This document shows positions 8,536 to 17,100 of a stretch of DNA of 64,000 nt, piece by piece. Each line of letters begins with the position of its first letter. Within the stretch, counting starts at the first letter, position 1. The position numbers and the translations under genes are program-made. The notes below the pieces were generated by a model, which was given only the letters and a program-made list of their open reading frames with translations, made no database searches and had not been told where the DNA came from. Source of the stretch: Selenihalanaerobacter shriftii (GTDB taxonomy: Bacteria > Bacillota > Halanaerobiia > Halobacteroidales > Acetohalobiaceae); assembly GCF_900167185.1 (NCBI RefSeq), contig NZ_FUWM01000004.1, forward strand, positions 1 to 64,000. The letters are read 5' to 3'.

Positions 8536-10011
8536 CTTAGCTAATTCAATAGACCTTAACAAGGCTTGAGCTTTATTCAAAGTCTCTTGATACTCAGCTT
8601 CTGGATTAGAATCCGAAACGATTCCAGCTCCAGCCTGAACATAAACATCTTGATCTTTAAAGACCATAGTCCTAATCGTAATACAGCTATCTAGATTTCC
8701 ATTAAAACTAAAATATCCAATGGCTCCAGCGTATGGACCTCTTTTGGTCGGTTCTAATTCATCTATAATCTCCATAGCTCTAATCTTAGGAGCACCAGAA
8801 ACCGTACCTGCTGGAAAACAAGATCTTAAAGCATCAAAGTCACTTGCATCTTCTCTTAACTCACCTCTTACATTAGACACTAAATGCATTACATGCGAAT
8901 ACTTCTCTATCTCCATAAACTCATTTACTTCTACACTTCCAAACTTACTTACTCTGCCAACATCATTTCTGCCTAAATCAACTAACATAGTATGTTCTGC
9001 TCTTTCCTTCTGATCATTTAACATCTCTTTAGCTAATTGATTATCCTCTTTTGTATTTTTACCTCGAGGTCTAGTCCCAGCAATCGGACGATTCTCCACT
9101 ACTCCATCATCTACCCTAACTAACATCTCTGGTGAAGAACCAATTAATTTAAGTTTATCAAAGTTTAAATAATACATATACGGTGAAGGATTCACTCTTC
9201 TTAAAGTCCGATAAACATCAAAAGCATCAGCTTCTGTTGTTGTCTTTAATCTTTGTGAAAGAACTACCTGAAATATATCCCCAGACTTTATATACTCTTT
9301 AGCTCTCTTAACTTTATCCATGAATTCTGCTTTAGTTAAATTAGATTCAATCTTTCTTTCACTTTGATCATTACCATTCTCCTCTTGACAATTATCATCA
9401 TTACTTCTAGATAATCCATTTTCTAACTTAGCCTTAATTTTCTCTATCTTATTGACTGCTCTTTGGTACTCAACCTCTGGATCATCTTTAATCAAAGTAT
9501 TAGCAACTATCTTGATCTTATGTTTAACATGATCAAAGATTAAAATAGTATCAGTTAAAGTGAAGATACTATCTGGCACATCTAACCCTGCTTTTGTCGA
9601 TAACTCTATATCTTCAAAGGAAGTAATTAAATCATAGCCTAAATAACCGACAGCACCCCCAAAGAATCTTGGTAACCCTTCAATTTCTGCTAACTGATAT
9701 CTTTCTAGTAGCTCTTTTAACTTATCTAAAGGATGCTCAGTAGTATATTCTTTAACTTCCTCACCCTCTTCTATCTGTACAACTCCATCTTGATAACTAA
9801 AGACTAAAAATGGTGACCCGCCTATAAAAGAGTAACGTCCTACATTCTCTCCACCTTCTACACTCTCTAATAAATAAGAATATTCACTATCGCCTAATTT
9901 CTTAAAAGCAGAAACCGGAGTCTCCATATCAGCTACTACTTCACAATAGATTGGAATTAAATTCCCCTCTTTCGACTTCTTAACAAATTCATCTTTGGTT
10001 GGATAATACAC
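8533..10011 (-). CDS. trpE: Anthranilate synthase component I
   Basis: Chorismate-utilising subunit that forms anthranilate. The 492 residues have the N-terminal TrpE domain and a C-terminal chorismate-binding domain. Motifs include SPEMLVR, the signature RPIAGTRPRGKN near 310, LVDLGRNDVGRV, GAPKIRAMEIIDELEP and AGAGIVSDSNPEAEYQE. The start is GTG at 10009-10011, directly after the aroF stop, with CAGGAG as ribosome binding site. A Trp-feedback segment (LLESVEGG, residues 48-55) resembles the LLES inhibitor site. No component II (trpG) lies in this operon, so the glutaminase must come from elsewhere. Confidence 0.97.
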   Translation of the reverse strand: MYYPTKDEFVKKSKEGNLIPIYCEVVADMETPVSAFKKLGDSEYSYLLESVEGGENVGRYSFIGGSPFLVFSYQDGVVQIEEGEEVKEYTTEHPLDKLKELLERYQLAEIEGLPRFFGGAVGYLGYDLITSFEDIELSTKAGLDVPDSIFTLTDTILIFDHVKHKIKIVANTLIKDDPEVEYQRAVNKIEKIKAKLENGLSRSNDDNCQEENGNDQSERKIESNLTKAEFMDKVKRAKEYIKSGDIFQVVLSQRLKTTTEADAFDVYRTLRRVNPSPYMYYLNFDKLKLIGSSPEMLVRVDDGVVENRPIAGTRPRGKNTKEDNQLAKEMLNDQKERAEHTMLVDLGRNDVGRVSKFGSVEVNEFMEIEKYSHVMHLVSNVRGELREDASDFDALRSCFPAGTVSGAPKIRAMEIIDELEPTKRGPYAGAIGYFSFNGNLDSCITIRTMVFKDQDVYVQAGAGIVSDSNPEAEYQETLNKAQALLRSIELAK

Positions 10012-10845
10012 TTATATCTCCTGCTCTGAATTACTAGGCAGTAACTTTAAATTTCTAACCAACTTTTGAAAAGTAGGTAGATCTAATGACTGTTCCCCAT
10101 CGCAGAGGGCTTGCTCTGGATTAGGATGTACCTCAACCATAACTCCATCTGCTCCAGCTATTACTCCGGCTTTAGCTAATGGAGTAACCAATTCACTATG
10201 TCCTGTAGCATGACTAGGATCAATAATTATTGGCAAATGACTCAACTGTCTAACTACTGGTACTGCACTAATATCTAGAATATTTCTTGTATACTCTTGA
10301 AAACCTCTAATTCCTCTTTCACAAAGGATTACCTGTTGATTCCCATTCCTTAAAATATATTCAGCAGCTAATAGCCATTCCTTAATAGTAGCTGTCATTC
10401 CTCTCTTTAAAAGAACCGGCATATCAACTTTACCAACTTCTCTTAATAAGGGATAGTGCTGCATATTTCTTGAACCAATCTGTAAAATATCAGCATATTC
10501 AGCGACTAAATCTATATCTCTCACATCCATGACTTCAGTAACTATTAATAACCCAGTCTCTTCTTTAACTTCTGCTAATAATTCTAATCCTTCTTTTCCT
10601 AAACCTTGAAAAGAATAAGGTGAAGTCCGTGGTTTAAAAACACCTCCACGCAATATTTCACCTCCGGATTCTTTTACTGTTCTAGCAGTAGTAAATATCT
10701 GCTCTCTATCCTCTACAGCACAAGGACCAGCCATAATCACTGGCTTTCCTGCACCAATCTTAACTCTATCAATCTCAACTATACTCTTACTTAGCTCTTC
10801 TTTTCTACCAGCTAAAGGATATAAATCTCTAGCAAGTTGACTCAT
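10012..10845 (-). CDS. aroF: DAHP synthase, class I-beta, in the trp operon
   Basis: First step of the shikimate pathway: PEP plus erythrose 4-phosphate gives DAHP. The 277 residues are a single type I-beta barrel without a chorismate mutase fusion. Visible are GPCAVE near 41, [17 protein letters not shown] near 67, [30 protein letters not shown] and the metal-binding DPSHATGHS. It is the first enzyme gene behind the TRAP leader, and its own ribosome binding site and ATG lie inside a further (G/T)AG array. A paralogue at 45564-46376 is regulated by T-boxes instead. Confidence 0.95.
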   Translation of the reverse strand: MSQLARDLYPLAGRKEELSKSIVEIDRVKIGAGKPVIMAGPCAVEDREQIFTTARTVKESGGEILRGGVFKPRTSPYSFQGLGKEGLELLAEVKEETGLLIVTEVMDVRDIDLVAEYADILQIGSRNMQHYPLLREVGKVDMPVLLKRGMTATIKEWLLAAEYILRNGNQQVILCERGIRGFQEYTRNILDISAVPVVRQLSHLPIIIDPSHATGHSELVTPLAKAGVIAGADGVMVEVHPNPEQALCDGEQSLDLPTFQKLVRNLKLLPSNSEQEI

Positions 10846-10897
10846 CTCAGCTCAGCTCCTCTCTTCTTATTTCTCATCTCTTACTAAATCTATACTA
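10841..10897 (-). promoter_or_regulatory. Candidate TRAP-binding array over the aroF ribosome binding site and start
   Basis: On the minus strand, immediately after the attenuator, eleven NAG triplets follow one another: TAG, TAG, TAG, GAG, GAG, AAG, then five GAG. Their first bases lie 5, 6, 6, 5, 7, 5, 5, 5, 5 and 5 nt apart. The last five GAG triplets contain the ribosome binding site and the start ATG at 10845. TRAP binding here would block translation of aroF in transcripts that escape the attenuator. Binding is inferred from the triplet pattern and the adjacent mtrB. Confidence 0.65.
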
Positions 10898-10903
10898 TAA
10901 AAT

Positions 10904-10935
10904 CAAAAAAAGCCAGGCTCACTTGAGCCTGGCTT
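10904..10935 (-). terminator. Attenuator terminator of the trp operon leader
   Basis: An 11-bp perfect stem (AGCCAGGCTCA pairing with TGAGCCTGGCT) with a 2-nt loop and seven T on the minus strand. It lies between the leader TRAP array and aroF, so it must be read through for trp expression. Its 5' arm also contains AGGCTCAA, the exact complement of TTGAGCCT inside the TRAP site at 11117-11124. This gives a competing antiterminator helix. Confidence 0.9.
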
Positions 10936-11076
10936 ACATTCGTTAGCTAACATTAGGTTAATAATTAGTATTTAGTGATTAAATAATGAATAACTATAAT
11001 TTCATAATTAATATCTTGACAATTAAATATTAATTATCCAACAATCCATAATTACTCATAATTTAATTATCAATCA

Positions 11077-11149
11077 CTAATACTTAAACTAATTACTAAC
11101 TCTGCTAAACTCATCTAGGCTCAACTCAACTAAACTCATCTCTATTCTC
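11077..11149 (-). promoter_or_regulatory. TRAP-binding site in the trp leader (11 triplets)
   Basis: On the minus strand the leader carries GAG/TAG triplets starting at 11149, 11142, 11137, 11132, 11127, 11122, 11117, 11112, 11107, 11102 and 11098. That makes eleven triplets, nine of the ten steps being 5 nt or within 1 nt of it. Two looser TAG triplets follow to 11077. Eleven matches the subunit number of the TRAP ring. The triplet block 11117-11124 can pair with the attenuator 5' arm, so bound TRAP would favour termination. Confidence 0.85.
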
Positions 11150-11165
11150 ATATTAAATTTTAAAA

Positions 11166-11239
11166 CTATATCAAATTCTAAACTCTATATCTAAGCTCAA
11201 CTATCTAATCTAAATACTACATTTTAGCTAAATTCTCTA
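11166..11239 (-). promoter_or_regulatory. Looser (G/U)AG array at the start of the trp leader
   Basis: A second group of about ten TAG/GAG triplets directly after mtrB, with irregular spacing (4 to 12 nt). The central part, TAG AT TAG A TAG TT GAG CT TAG, is TRAP-like. It may extend the downstream site or bind a second TRAP ring. Evidence is weaker than for 11077-11149. Confidence 0.45.
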
Positions 11240-11278
11240 ACTTCAATTAAGTAATCTATATTTAATAATTTAAATTCT

Positions 11279-11503
11279 TTATTCTCCTGATTCTACCTGT
11301 CCATGTTCCGTAATAATCTCTGCTTTACCACGAACTTTAATTGCTGATGTATGCTCAGTAAATTGAGCAATCATCACCTCACCTCGGTCTAACTTTTCTG
11401 TATGATGAAATTTTGTTTGCTGTCCTCGGGTTAAACCAATAATTGTTACTCCATTTTCTAGAGCTTTAATCATTATATAATCTTGCTTTCCTTCAATATT
11501 CAT
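11279..11503 (-). CDS. mtrB: TRAP, trp RNA-binding attenuation protein
   Basis: A 74-residue protein closely matching Bacillus MtrB. Shared blocks are IKALENGVTIIGLTRGQQTKFHHTEKLD and MIAQFTEHTSAIKVRGKAEI. TRAP forms an 11-subunit ring; Trp bound between subunits lets Lys/Lys/Arg side chains hold (G/U)AG triplets. The FHHTEKL and KVRGKA segments carrying the RNA-contacting basic residues are present. The ATG has a strong ribosome binding site (AAGGGGG). It lies immediately upstream of the trp leader on the same strand, with its own promoter, so it is probably the first cistron of the trp transcript and escapes the attenuation it imposes. Confidence 0.95.
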   Translation of the reverse strand: MNIEGKQDYIMIKALENGVTIIGLTRGQQTKFHHTEKLDRGEVMIAQFTEHTSAIKVRGKAEIITEHGQVESGE

Positions 11504-11536
11504 TATAAGCCCCCTTGATTACAACTTATTACTATT

Positions 11537-11565
11537 ATAATAACTTACTATAATTAAAGTGTCAA
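11537..11565 (-). promoter_or_regulatory. Sigma-A promoter of mtrB and the trp operon
   Basis: On the minus strand TTGACA (11560-11565), a 17-nt spacer and TATTAT (11537-11542). It lies about 35 bp upstream of the mtrB start. I see no comparable promoter between mtrB and the leader arrays, so one promoter may serve mtrB and trp. Confidence 0.75.
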
Positions 11566-11624
11566 TAGTATTCTGGAAAATTCTCTATTTTTAATGGCAA
11601 AAAGATATTATTTTTCTTCTAATC

Positions 11625-12383
11625 TTATACTTCTCTTTTATCTAAAAACCAGATAGATAGAAAGCCCAATATGAATCCAACGAACTCCATCACACCGAGT
11701 TGATTTGGAATAACAGTTCTAATAGAGCCTAAAATCAATCCTGTTAAAAAGGCCATTAAAAATGAACGCCATTTAGCTAAAAGATAAGATAATAACCAAG
11801 AGAATCCTAATAACCCTACACCTACACCTCCACCAAAAGAGAATAAAACTAAAATGTCAAAGTTAATAATTGCTTGTAAAACATTCTGGTATAGACCTAA
11901 CATAATTAAAAGAGTGCCACCACTAACTCCAGGTAATATCATTGCCACACTACCTATAGCACCACCCCAAAAGAACTTAAACAAAGAAATATCAGCTCTA
12001 CTAACCACCGAATCAATATCTATTGAATAATGGTAAGCGATTATCAACCCTAAAATAAATAAAATTATAGTCTTTAAATTTAAATCTTCTATCTCTTTAG
12101 CAGTTACCTTACTTGAAGTAAGGATCAAACCTAATAAGAAAGCTACTGTAAATCCTGGCTGTAGCTCTAGCAAATTGACTATTACTTTAGAACCACCTAT
12201 TACTCCAATAATAGCTCCAAATAATATCGGAATTAAAACCGTTAGATTTATCTTCTTAATACCATTTACCAACTGATCATATATTCCCAATATCAAAGCC
12301 ATTGTTCCACCACTAATCCCTGGTAAAGTATTGGAAATGCCAATAGGTATCCCTTTAATTACTAACTCCCAAAATCGACTCAT
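11625..12383 (-). CDS. DUF368 membrane protein, probable undecaprenyl-phosphate translocase (PopT-like)
   Basis: A polytopic membrane protein of about 252 residues with roughly eight hydrophobic segments. The two family repeats NTLPGISGGTMALILGIYDQL (near the N-terminus) and MILPGVSGGTLLIMLGLY (middle) are clear. DUF368 proteins have been linked to recycling of undecaprenyl phosphate across the membrane, so a role in envelope synthesis is likely. I chose the ATG at 12383, which has GAGGTG at the right distance. The longer reading frame starting at 12422 has no good ribosome binding site. It is followed by the acyltransferase-like gene upstream on the same strand. Confidence 0.85.
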   Translation of the reverse strand: MSRFWELVIKGIPIGISNTLPGISGGTMALILGIYDQLVNGIKKINLTVLIPILFGAIIGVIGGSKVIVNLLELQPGFTVAFLLGLILTSSKVTAKEIEDLNLKTIILFILGLIIAYHYSIDIDSVVSRADISLFKFFWGGAIGSVAMILPGVSGGTLLIMLGLYQNVLQAIINFDILVLFSFGGGVGVGLLGFSWLLSYLLAKWRSFLMAFLTGLILGSIRTVIPNQLGVMEFVGFILGFLSIWFLDKREV

Positions 12384-12464
12384 ATATTCACCTCTACTAT
12401 TAAATATCTTCTCAGATAACAATAATAATCTAATTAAAAAACTTCATCGAAAAATTCCTATCTA

Positions 12465-13496
12465 TCAATCATCGAAAATTTGGTCTTTATATTTATCTTC
12501 TAAAAACTTTAATAATTTCTTTTCTTTTTGATAATCACTAATAGGTTTTGCCGGTGAACCGATAACTGTTAACCCTTCTTCTACCTCTCCTTCAAAAGGA
12601 ACTACTGCACCAGAACCAATAGTAACTCCCGGTTCTATTCGAGCAGTATGAACAATAGCATTAGAACCAACCATTACATTTTTGCCTACTTTACCACCTA
12701 CGATTGCTCCACTACCTACGAATGTACCATCATCTATTACCGTCGAAATCACCTGTCTATCACTAGGAGACTCTAAATTAGCTCTTTTTCTACCTACATT
12801 AAAGATTCTAGCTAAAGGACCAATTCTTATTTTATTTTTAATAGTAATATTGCTTTCTAAATTAGCCGCGGTACCAATCGAAACATTGTCACCAATCTTA
12901 ACATCGCTTCTGATTGTTACATTTTCTTCAATATTAACATTATTACCAATTTGAACATTATCACCAATAATAGCTCCAGTACCAATATGGCAGTTATCGC
13001 CAATAGTAGTTCCTGTTCTAATAATTACTCCAGTACCTACAAATGTATTCTGACCTACTCTAACTCCTTCATGCAAAATAGCATTTCCTACTACTTGACT
13101 ACCTTTATCTAAAAAGACTCCATCATATAATTCAGCTAAAGAACTAACACTAGCACCTTCTGAAAGAGTTACTTTCCGTACAGCCTTTTTTGCGACCTGA
13201 TCCCTAAAATTAGATACTGGTAAAATAGTAATGATAGGGTCCATACAAATATTTTTTATTAAATCTAAAGTTTTATCTAACTTCTCCTTAGCAACTATAA
13301 CTGCAAACTCAACTTTTCTGCCTTCTAACCCTCTAACTACTTTAACGGAATAATGAAGAGCGAATTCTGAAAATTTCTCTCTTAATCTATAACCTAGTGT
13401 GCCTCCGACTGTAATTATTACCTGATAATAATCTGCTTTATACTCTTCCACATATTTCCCTCCTATCTGACTATTAGCCCTATCTATTAGATTCAT
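12465..13496 (-). CDS. Left-handed beta-helix (hexapeptide repeat) acyltransferase-like protein
   Basis: A 343-residue cytosolic protein. Residues 1-110 are a mixed alpha/beta domain I do not recognise (YYQVIITVGGTLGYRLREKF). From about 115 to 310 there are many [IV]GxxxxI hexapeptide turns such as VRVGQNTFVGTGVIIR, IGDNCHIGTGAIIGDN and IGNNVNIEENVTIR. A loop insertion (FNVGRKRANLES) follows, and the chain ends with GSPAKPISDYQKEKK, as in many sugar-nucleotide or amino-sugar acetyltransferases. The substrate cannot be read from sequence. It lies between DUF368 and pgpA, an envelope and lipid neighbourhood. Confidence 0.75.
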   Translation of the reverse strand: MNLIDRANSQIGGKYVEEYKADYYQVIITVGGTLGYRLREKFSEFALHYSVKVVRGLEGRKVEFAVIVAKEKLDKTLDLIKNICMDPIITILPVSNFRDQVAKKAVRKVTLSEGASVSSLAELYDGVFLDKGSQVVGNAILHEGVRVGQNTFVGTGVIIRTGTTIGDNCHIGTGAIIGDNVQIGNNVNIEENVTIRSDVKIGDNVSIGTAANLESNITIKNKIRIGPLARIFNVGRKRANLESPSDRQVISTVIDDGTFVGSGAIVGGKVGKNVMVGSNAIVHTARIEPGVTIGSGAVVPFEGEVEEGLTVIGSPAKPISDYQKEKKLLKFLEDKYKDQIFDD

Positions 13497-13517
13497 TTTT
13501 TGATTACATCTATTAGT

Positions 13518-14003
13518 TTATGAAATATCTACTTGCTGTTTTTCTTTATGCCGATGAGCTAATCTAGCCGAGGCCGCTGATGCAATTCCAGCTACAATAT
13601 CATCTAAAAAGGTATTAACGTTTTCCGCACTATTATCTAATTCTTCAATAATTCCTGTCTTCTGCTTATCTAAAAAACCAAAACTAGTAACACCAATAGT
13701 CCCATAAATATTAGCAATAGTCATTGCTAAGCTTTCATCAATCCCATATAAAGGTTCATCACGTGTAATAATATTAGACAATGGTTCATCCAAGCTACCT
13801 TCTTCTGCTAATTTATCTAAAGCTACACCGGTTAGAATTGTATATTGAACCTCTCGTTTTTCAAATACCTTTTCCACACTAATTACACATTCTTCTAAAG
13901 TTAATTGTGGATTATAAGGTGACTGTAAATCATAAGCAATTTGTGCTATATCCTTTATTTGAACACCTCTTTCATTCAATAAATCAATTACTAACTCTTT
14001 CAT
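13518..14003 (-). CDS. pgpA: Phosphatidylglycerophosphatase A family protein (YutG-like)
   Basis: A 161-residue protein like B. subtilis YutG. It starts MKELVIDLLNERGVQIKDIAQ, then VEKVFEKREVQYTILTGVALDKLAEEG, the characteristic DEPLYGIDESLAMTIANIYGTIGVTSFG and FLDDIVAGIASAASARLAHR. The family dephosphorylates phosphatidylglycerophosphate, although the soluble YutG type is less well characterised than E. coli PgpA. The acidic DE..YG.DE segment is probably metal binding. The terminal HRHKEKQQ is basic. It lies 20 bp upstream of the acyltransferase-like gene. Confidence 0.85.
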   Translation of the reverse strand: MKELVIDLLNERGVQIKDIAQIAYDLQSPYNPQLTLEECVISVEKVFEKREVQYTILTGVALDKLAEEGSLDEPLSNIITRDEPLYGIDESLAMTIANIYGTIGVTSFGFLDKQKTGIIEELDNSAENVNTFLDDIVAGIASAASARLAHRHKEKQQVDIS

Positions 14004-14143
14004 AGTTCTCCCCTCCTTCGTAAAAACAGTAACAGTTGACAGTGTCAGATAATAACCTATTCCCTAATCTATAATTGCAACAACTAGCTTAATAAACTTA
14101 TTAGCCGATTAGTTATTCACTATTATCAATAGTCTATGCAAAT

Positions 14144-17100
14144 CTATGATAAAACGTAATTCTTTACTCCAGAAATTTTATCTAATTTTTGTTCTAATCT
14201 TTGATCCATTCTGACTGAAAATTTTTGAGCAGTAGATAGAAGAACTCTTTTTTGATTAACCTTAAGCACCATATAAACAGGGATATTTCCTTGAAAATCT
14301 TGTAATACTTCTGCTAATTTTTGTAATCCTTCTGAATTTATATCAACTATTTCTAAATATAATCGCTCCTTTATAGCTCCTTTTAACTTTTCACCAATCA
14401 CTTTTACACTTTGTTCATCCTTATCTAACCTACCTTTAACTAAAAGAAATTCATTTAGACTTAATAACTCCTGAAATTGATTATATTTTTTAGGAAAGAC
14501 TACTACTTCTACCTGACCTAATCTATCCTCAAGCTCTACAAAAGCCATTCTATTTCCATTCTTAGTTACAATCTGATTCAAATCACTAATGGTTCCAGCT
14601 ACAATAACTTCTTCCCTATCATCGACTTCTTTAATATCTAAAGTAGAAAGAGGTTCATACTTTTGTAATAAACCCTGATATCTATCTATAGGATGACCAG
14701 ATATATATAATCCTAAATACTCTTTCTCCATAGCTAATAACTCATCTTGACTATACTCAGGCTTCTCAGGTAATTCAAATCGTTTAGCAATAAATTCATC
14801 CTCACCTAAAAAGTCTGTAAAAGATTGTTGCCCGTTATCTTTTTCTTTTTGAATCCGCCGAAATTGTTCATATAAATCATCTAAAACTGTTAATAATTGA
14901 GATCGATAAGCATCAAAAGAGTCAAAAGCTCCAGCCTTAACCAAGCTTTCAATTACTCGTTGATTCACCTTACCTAAGGAAACCTTTTCATAAAAATCTA
15001 TTATTGACTCAAAATATCCTAACTCTTCTCTAGCTTTAATTATCTCTTCAATTGCTTTCTCTCCCACATTCTTAACCGCTTCTAATCCAAATCTAATTTT
15101 TCCATCAACTACTGTGAACCTTACATCACTCTCATTTACATCAGGAGGCAAAACTTCAATCTCAATTCGCTTACATTCTTCAATATAACGAGCAATTTTA
15201 TCACTATTACCCATTATGCTACTTAATAAAGCTGCCATAAATTCTACTGGATAATAATTTTTAAGATATGCTGTCTGATAAGAAACTAATGCATATGCAG
15301 CACTATGGGATTTATTAAATCCATAACCACCAAAATACTCCATTAAATCAAATAATTCATTGGCTAATTCTTCAGAATAACCATTTTCAATAGCTCCATC
15401 AATAAACTTCTGTCTATGTTTCCTTAATAATTCTGGCTTCTTTTTACCCATACCTCGTCGCAAAATATCAGCTTCACCAAGACTATATCCAGCTATTTCA
15501 TTAGCAATTTTCATAACCTGTTCCTGATATAAGATAACTCCATAAGTTTTTTCTAAAATAGGCTGTAAATCTGGATGTGGATATTCTATTTCTGCTTCCC
15601 CGTGTCGCCGTTTAACAAAATCATCTACCATTCCACTTCCTAAAGGTCCCGGTCTTCCTAAAGCCAATAATGCAATTAAATCTTCAAATCTAGTTGGCTG
15701 CAAATCAACAATCAATCTTTGAAAAAGATTAGATTCAATTTGAAATAGTCCTTCGGTATTCCCTGTCTGTAATAATTCATAAGCTTTAATATCATCTATA
15801 GGAAATTCTGCTAAATCTAAATCCAATCCTTGAGTTCGTTTAATAATATCTAAAGCATTATTTATTACTGTTAATGTTCTTAAACCTAAAAAGTCCATCT
15901 TCAGCAAGCCAATCTCTTCTAAATTCTCCATTGGATATTGGGTGGTTACCTCACCTTTATTCTGTTGTAAAGGTGTATAAGCCGTTAATTCTTCCTTAGA
16001 AATAACTACTCCCGCCGCATGGGTAGAAGCATGCCGAGGGAGACCTTCTAATCTTCTTGCGTAATCTATTAATTGTTTAATCTCATTCTTACTCTGATAT
16101 AATTCCTGTAATTCATCCGAAGAGTTCAATGCTCCTTCTAAGTCAGATCCAAAAGGAATTAATTTAGCTATTCTATCAACTTCTCCATAGGGTAAATCTA
16201 AGACTCTCCCTACATCTCTAATTACTGCCCTAGCTGCCATGGTTCCAAAAGTAATTATTTGAGCTACTTTATCTTGACCATACTTTTTTGTTACATAATT
16301 AATCACTTCATCTCGACGTTGATAACAAAAATCAATATCTATATCTGGCATGCTAACTCTAGCTGGATTAAGAAACCTTTCAAAAATCAATCCATATTCT
16401 AAAGGATCTAAATCTGTAATACCTAATAAATAAGAAACTAAACTTCCAGCCGCACTTCCTCGACCGGGTCCAACCATGATGCCTTCTTCTTTAGCATACT
16501 TAACAAAATCCCATACAATTAAGAAATAGGCTGGATACCCCATTTCTTCAATAATACTTAATTCATAATCTAGACGTTCTTTAACTTCTTGAGTTAACTC
16601 TCCGTATCGATCTCGAGCTCCAGCCAAACAAAGTTGTCGTAAATACGAAGTAATACTTTCCTCAACTGGCACCCCATAATGAGGTAAATAGATTTGATCA
16701 AAATCTAATTCCACATTACACCGCTGAGCAATATCTAATGTATTTTCAATAGCTTCAGGAATTTCTGAAAAGATTTCTGCCATCTCTTCACTATTCTTTA
16801 AATAAAATTGGTCATTAGGAAATTCCATTCTATCTTCATCATTTAAATTCTTCCCTGTTTGAATGCAAAGTAACACATCATGTACTTGAGCATCATCTTG
16901 ATTAAGATAATGGACATCATTAGTAGCTATTAACGGTACCTCTAATTGCTTACTTAATTCAATTAAAGAATGATTTAAAATTTTTTCTTCTCTTAACCCT
17001 TGATCCTGCATCTCTAAATAAAAATTATCCTTACCAAAAATCTTTTGATAAGAAATTATATGATTTTTAACCTGTTCCTGTTGTTCATTTAATACTCCTT

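Noticed and set aside
11166-11280. Separate promoter for the trp genes between mtrB and the TRAP arrays
   Set aside because: TTGAAG with TAAAAT has a 14-nt spacer, too short for a good promoter; no better pair was found.
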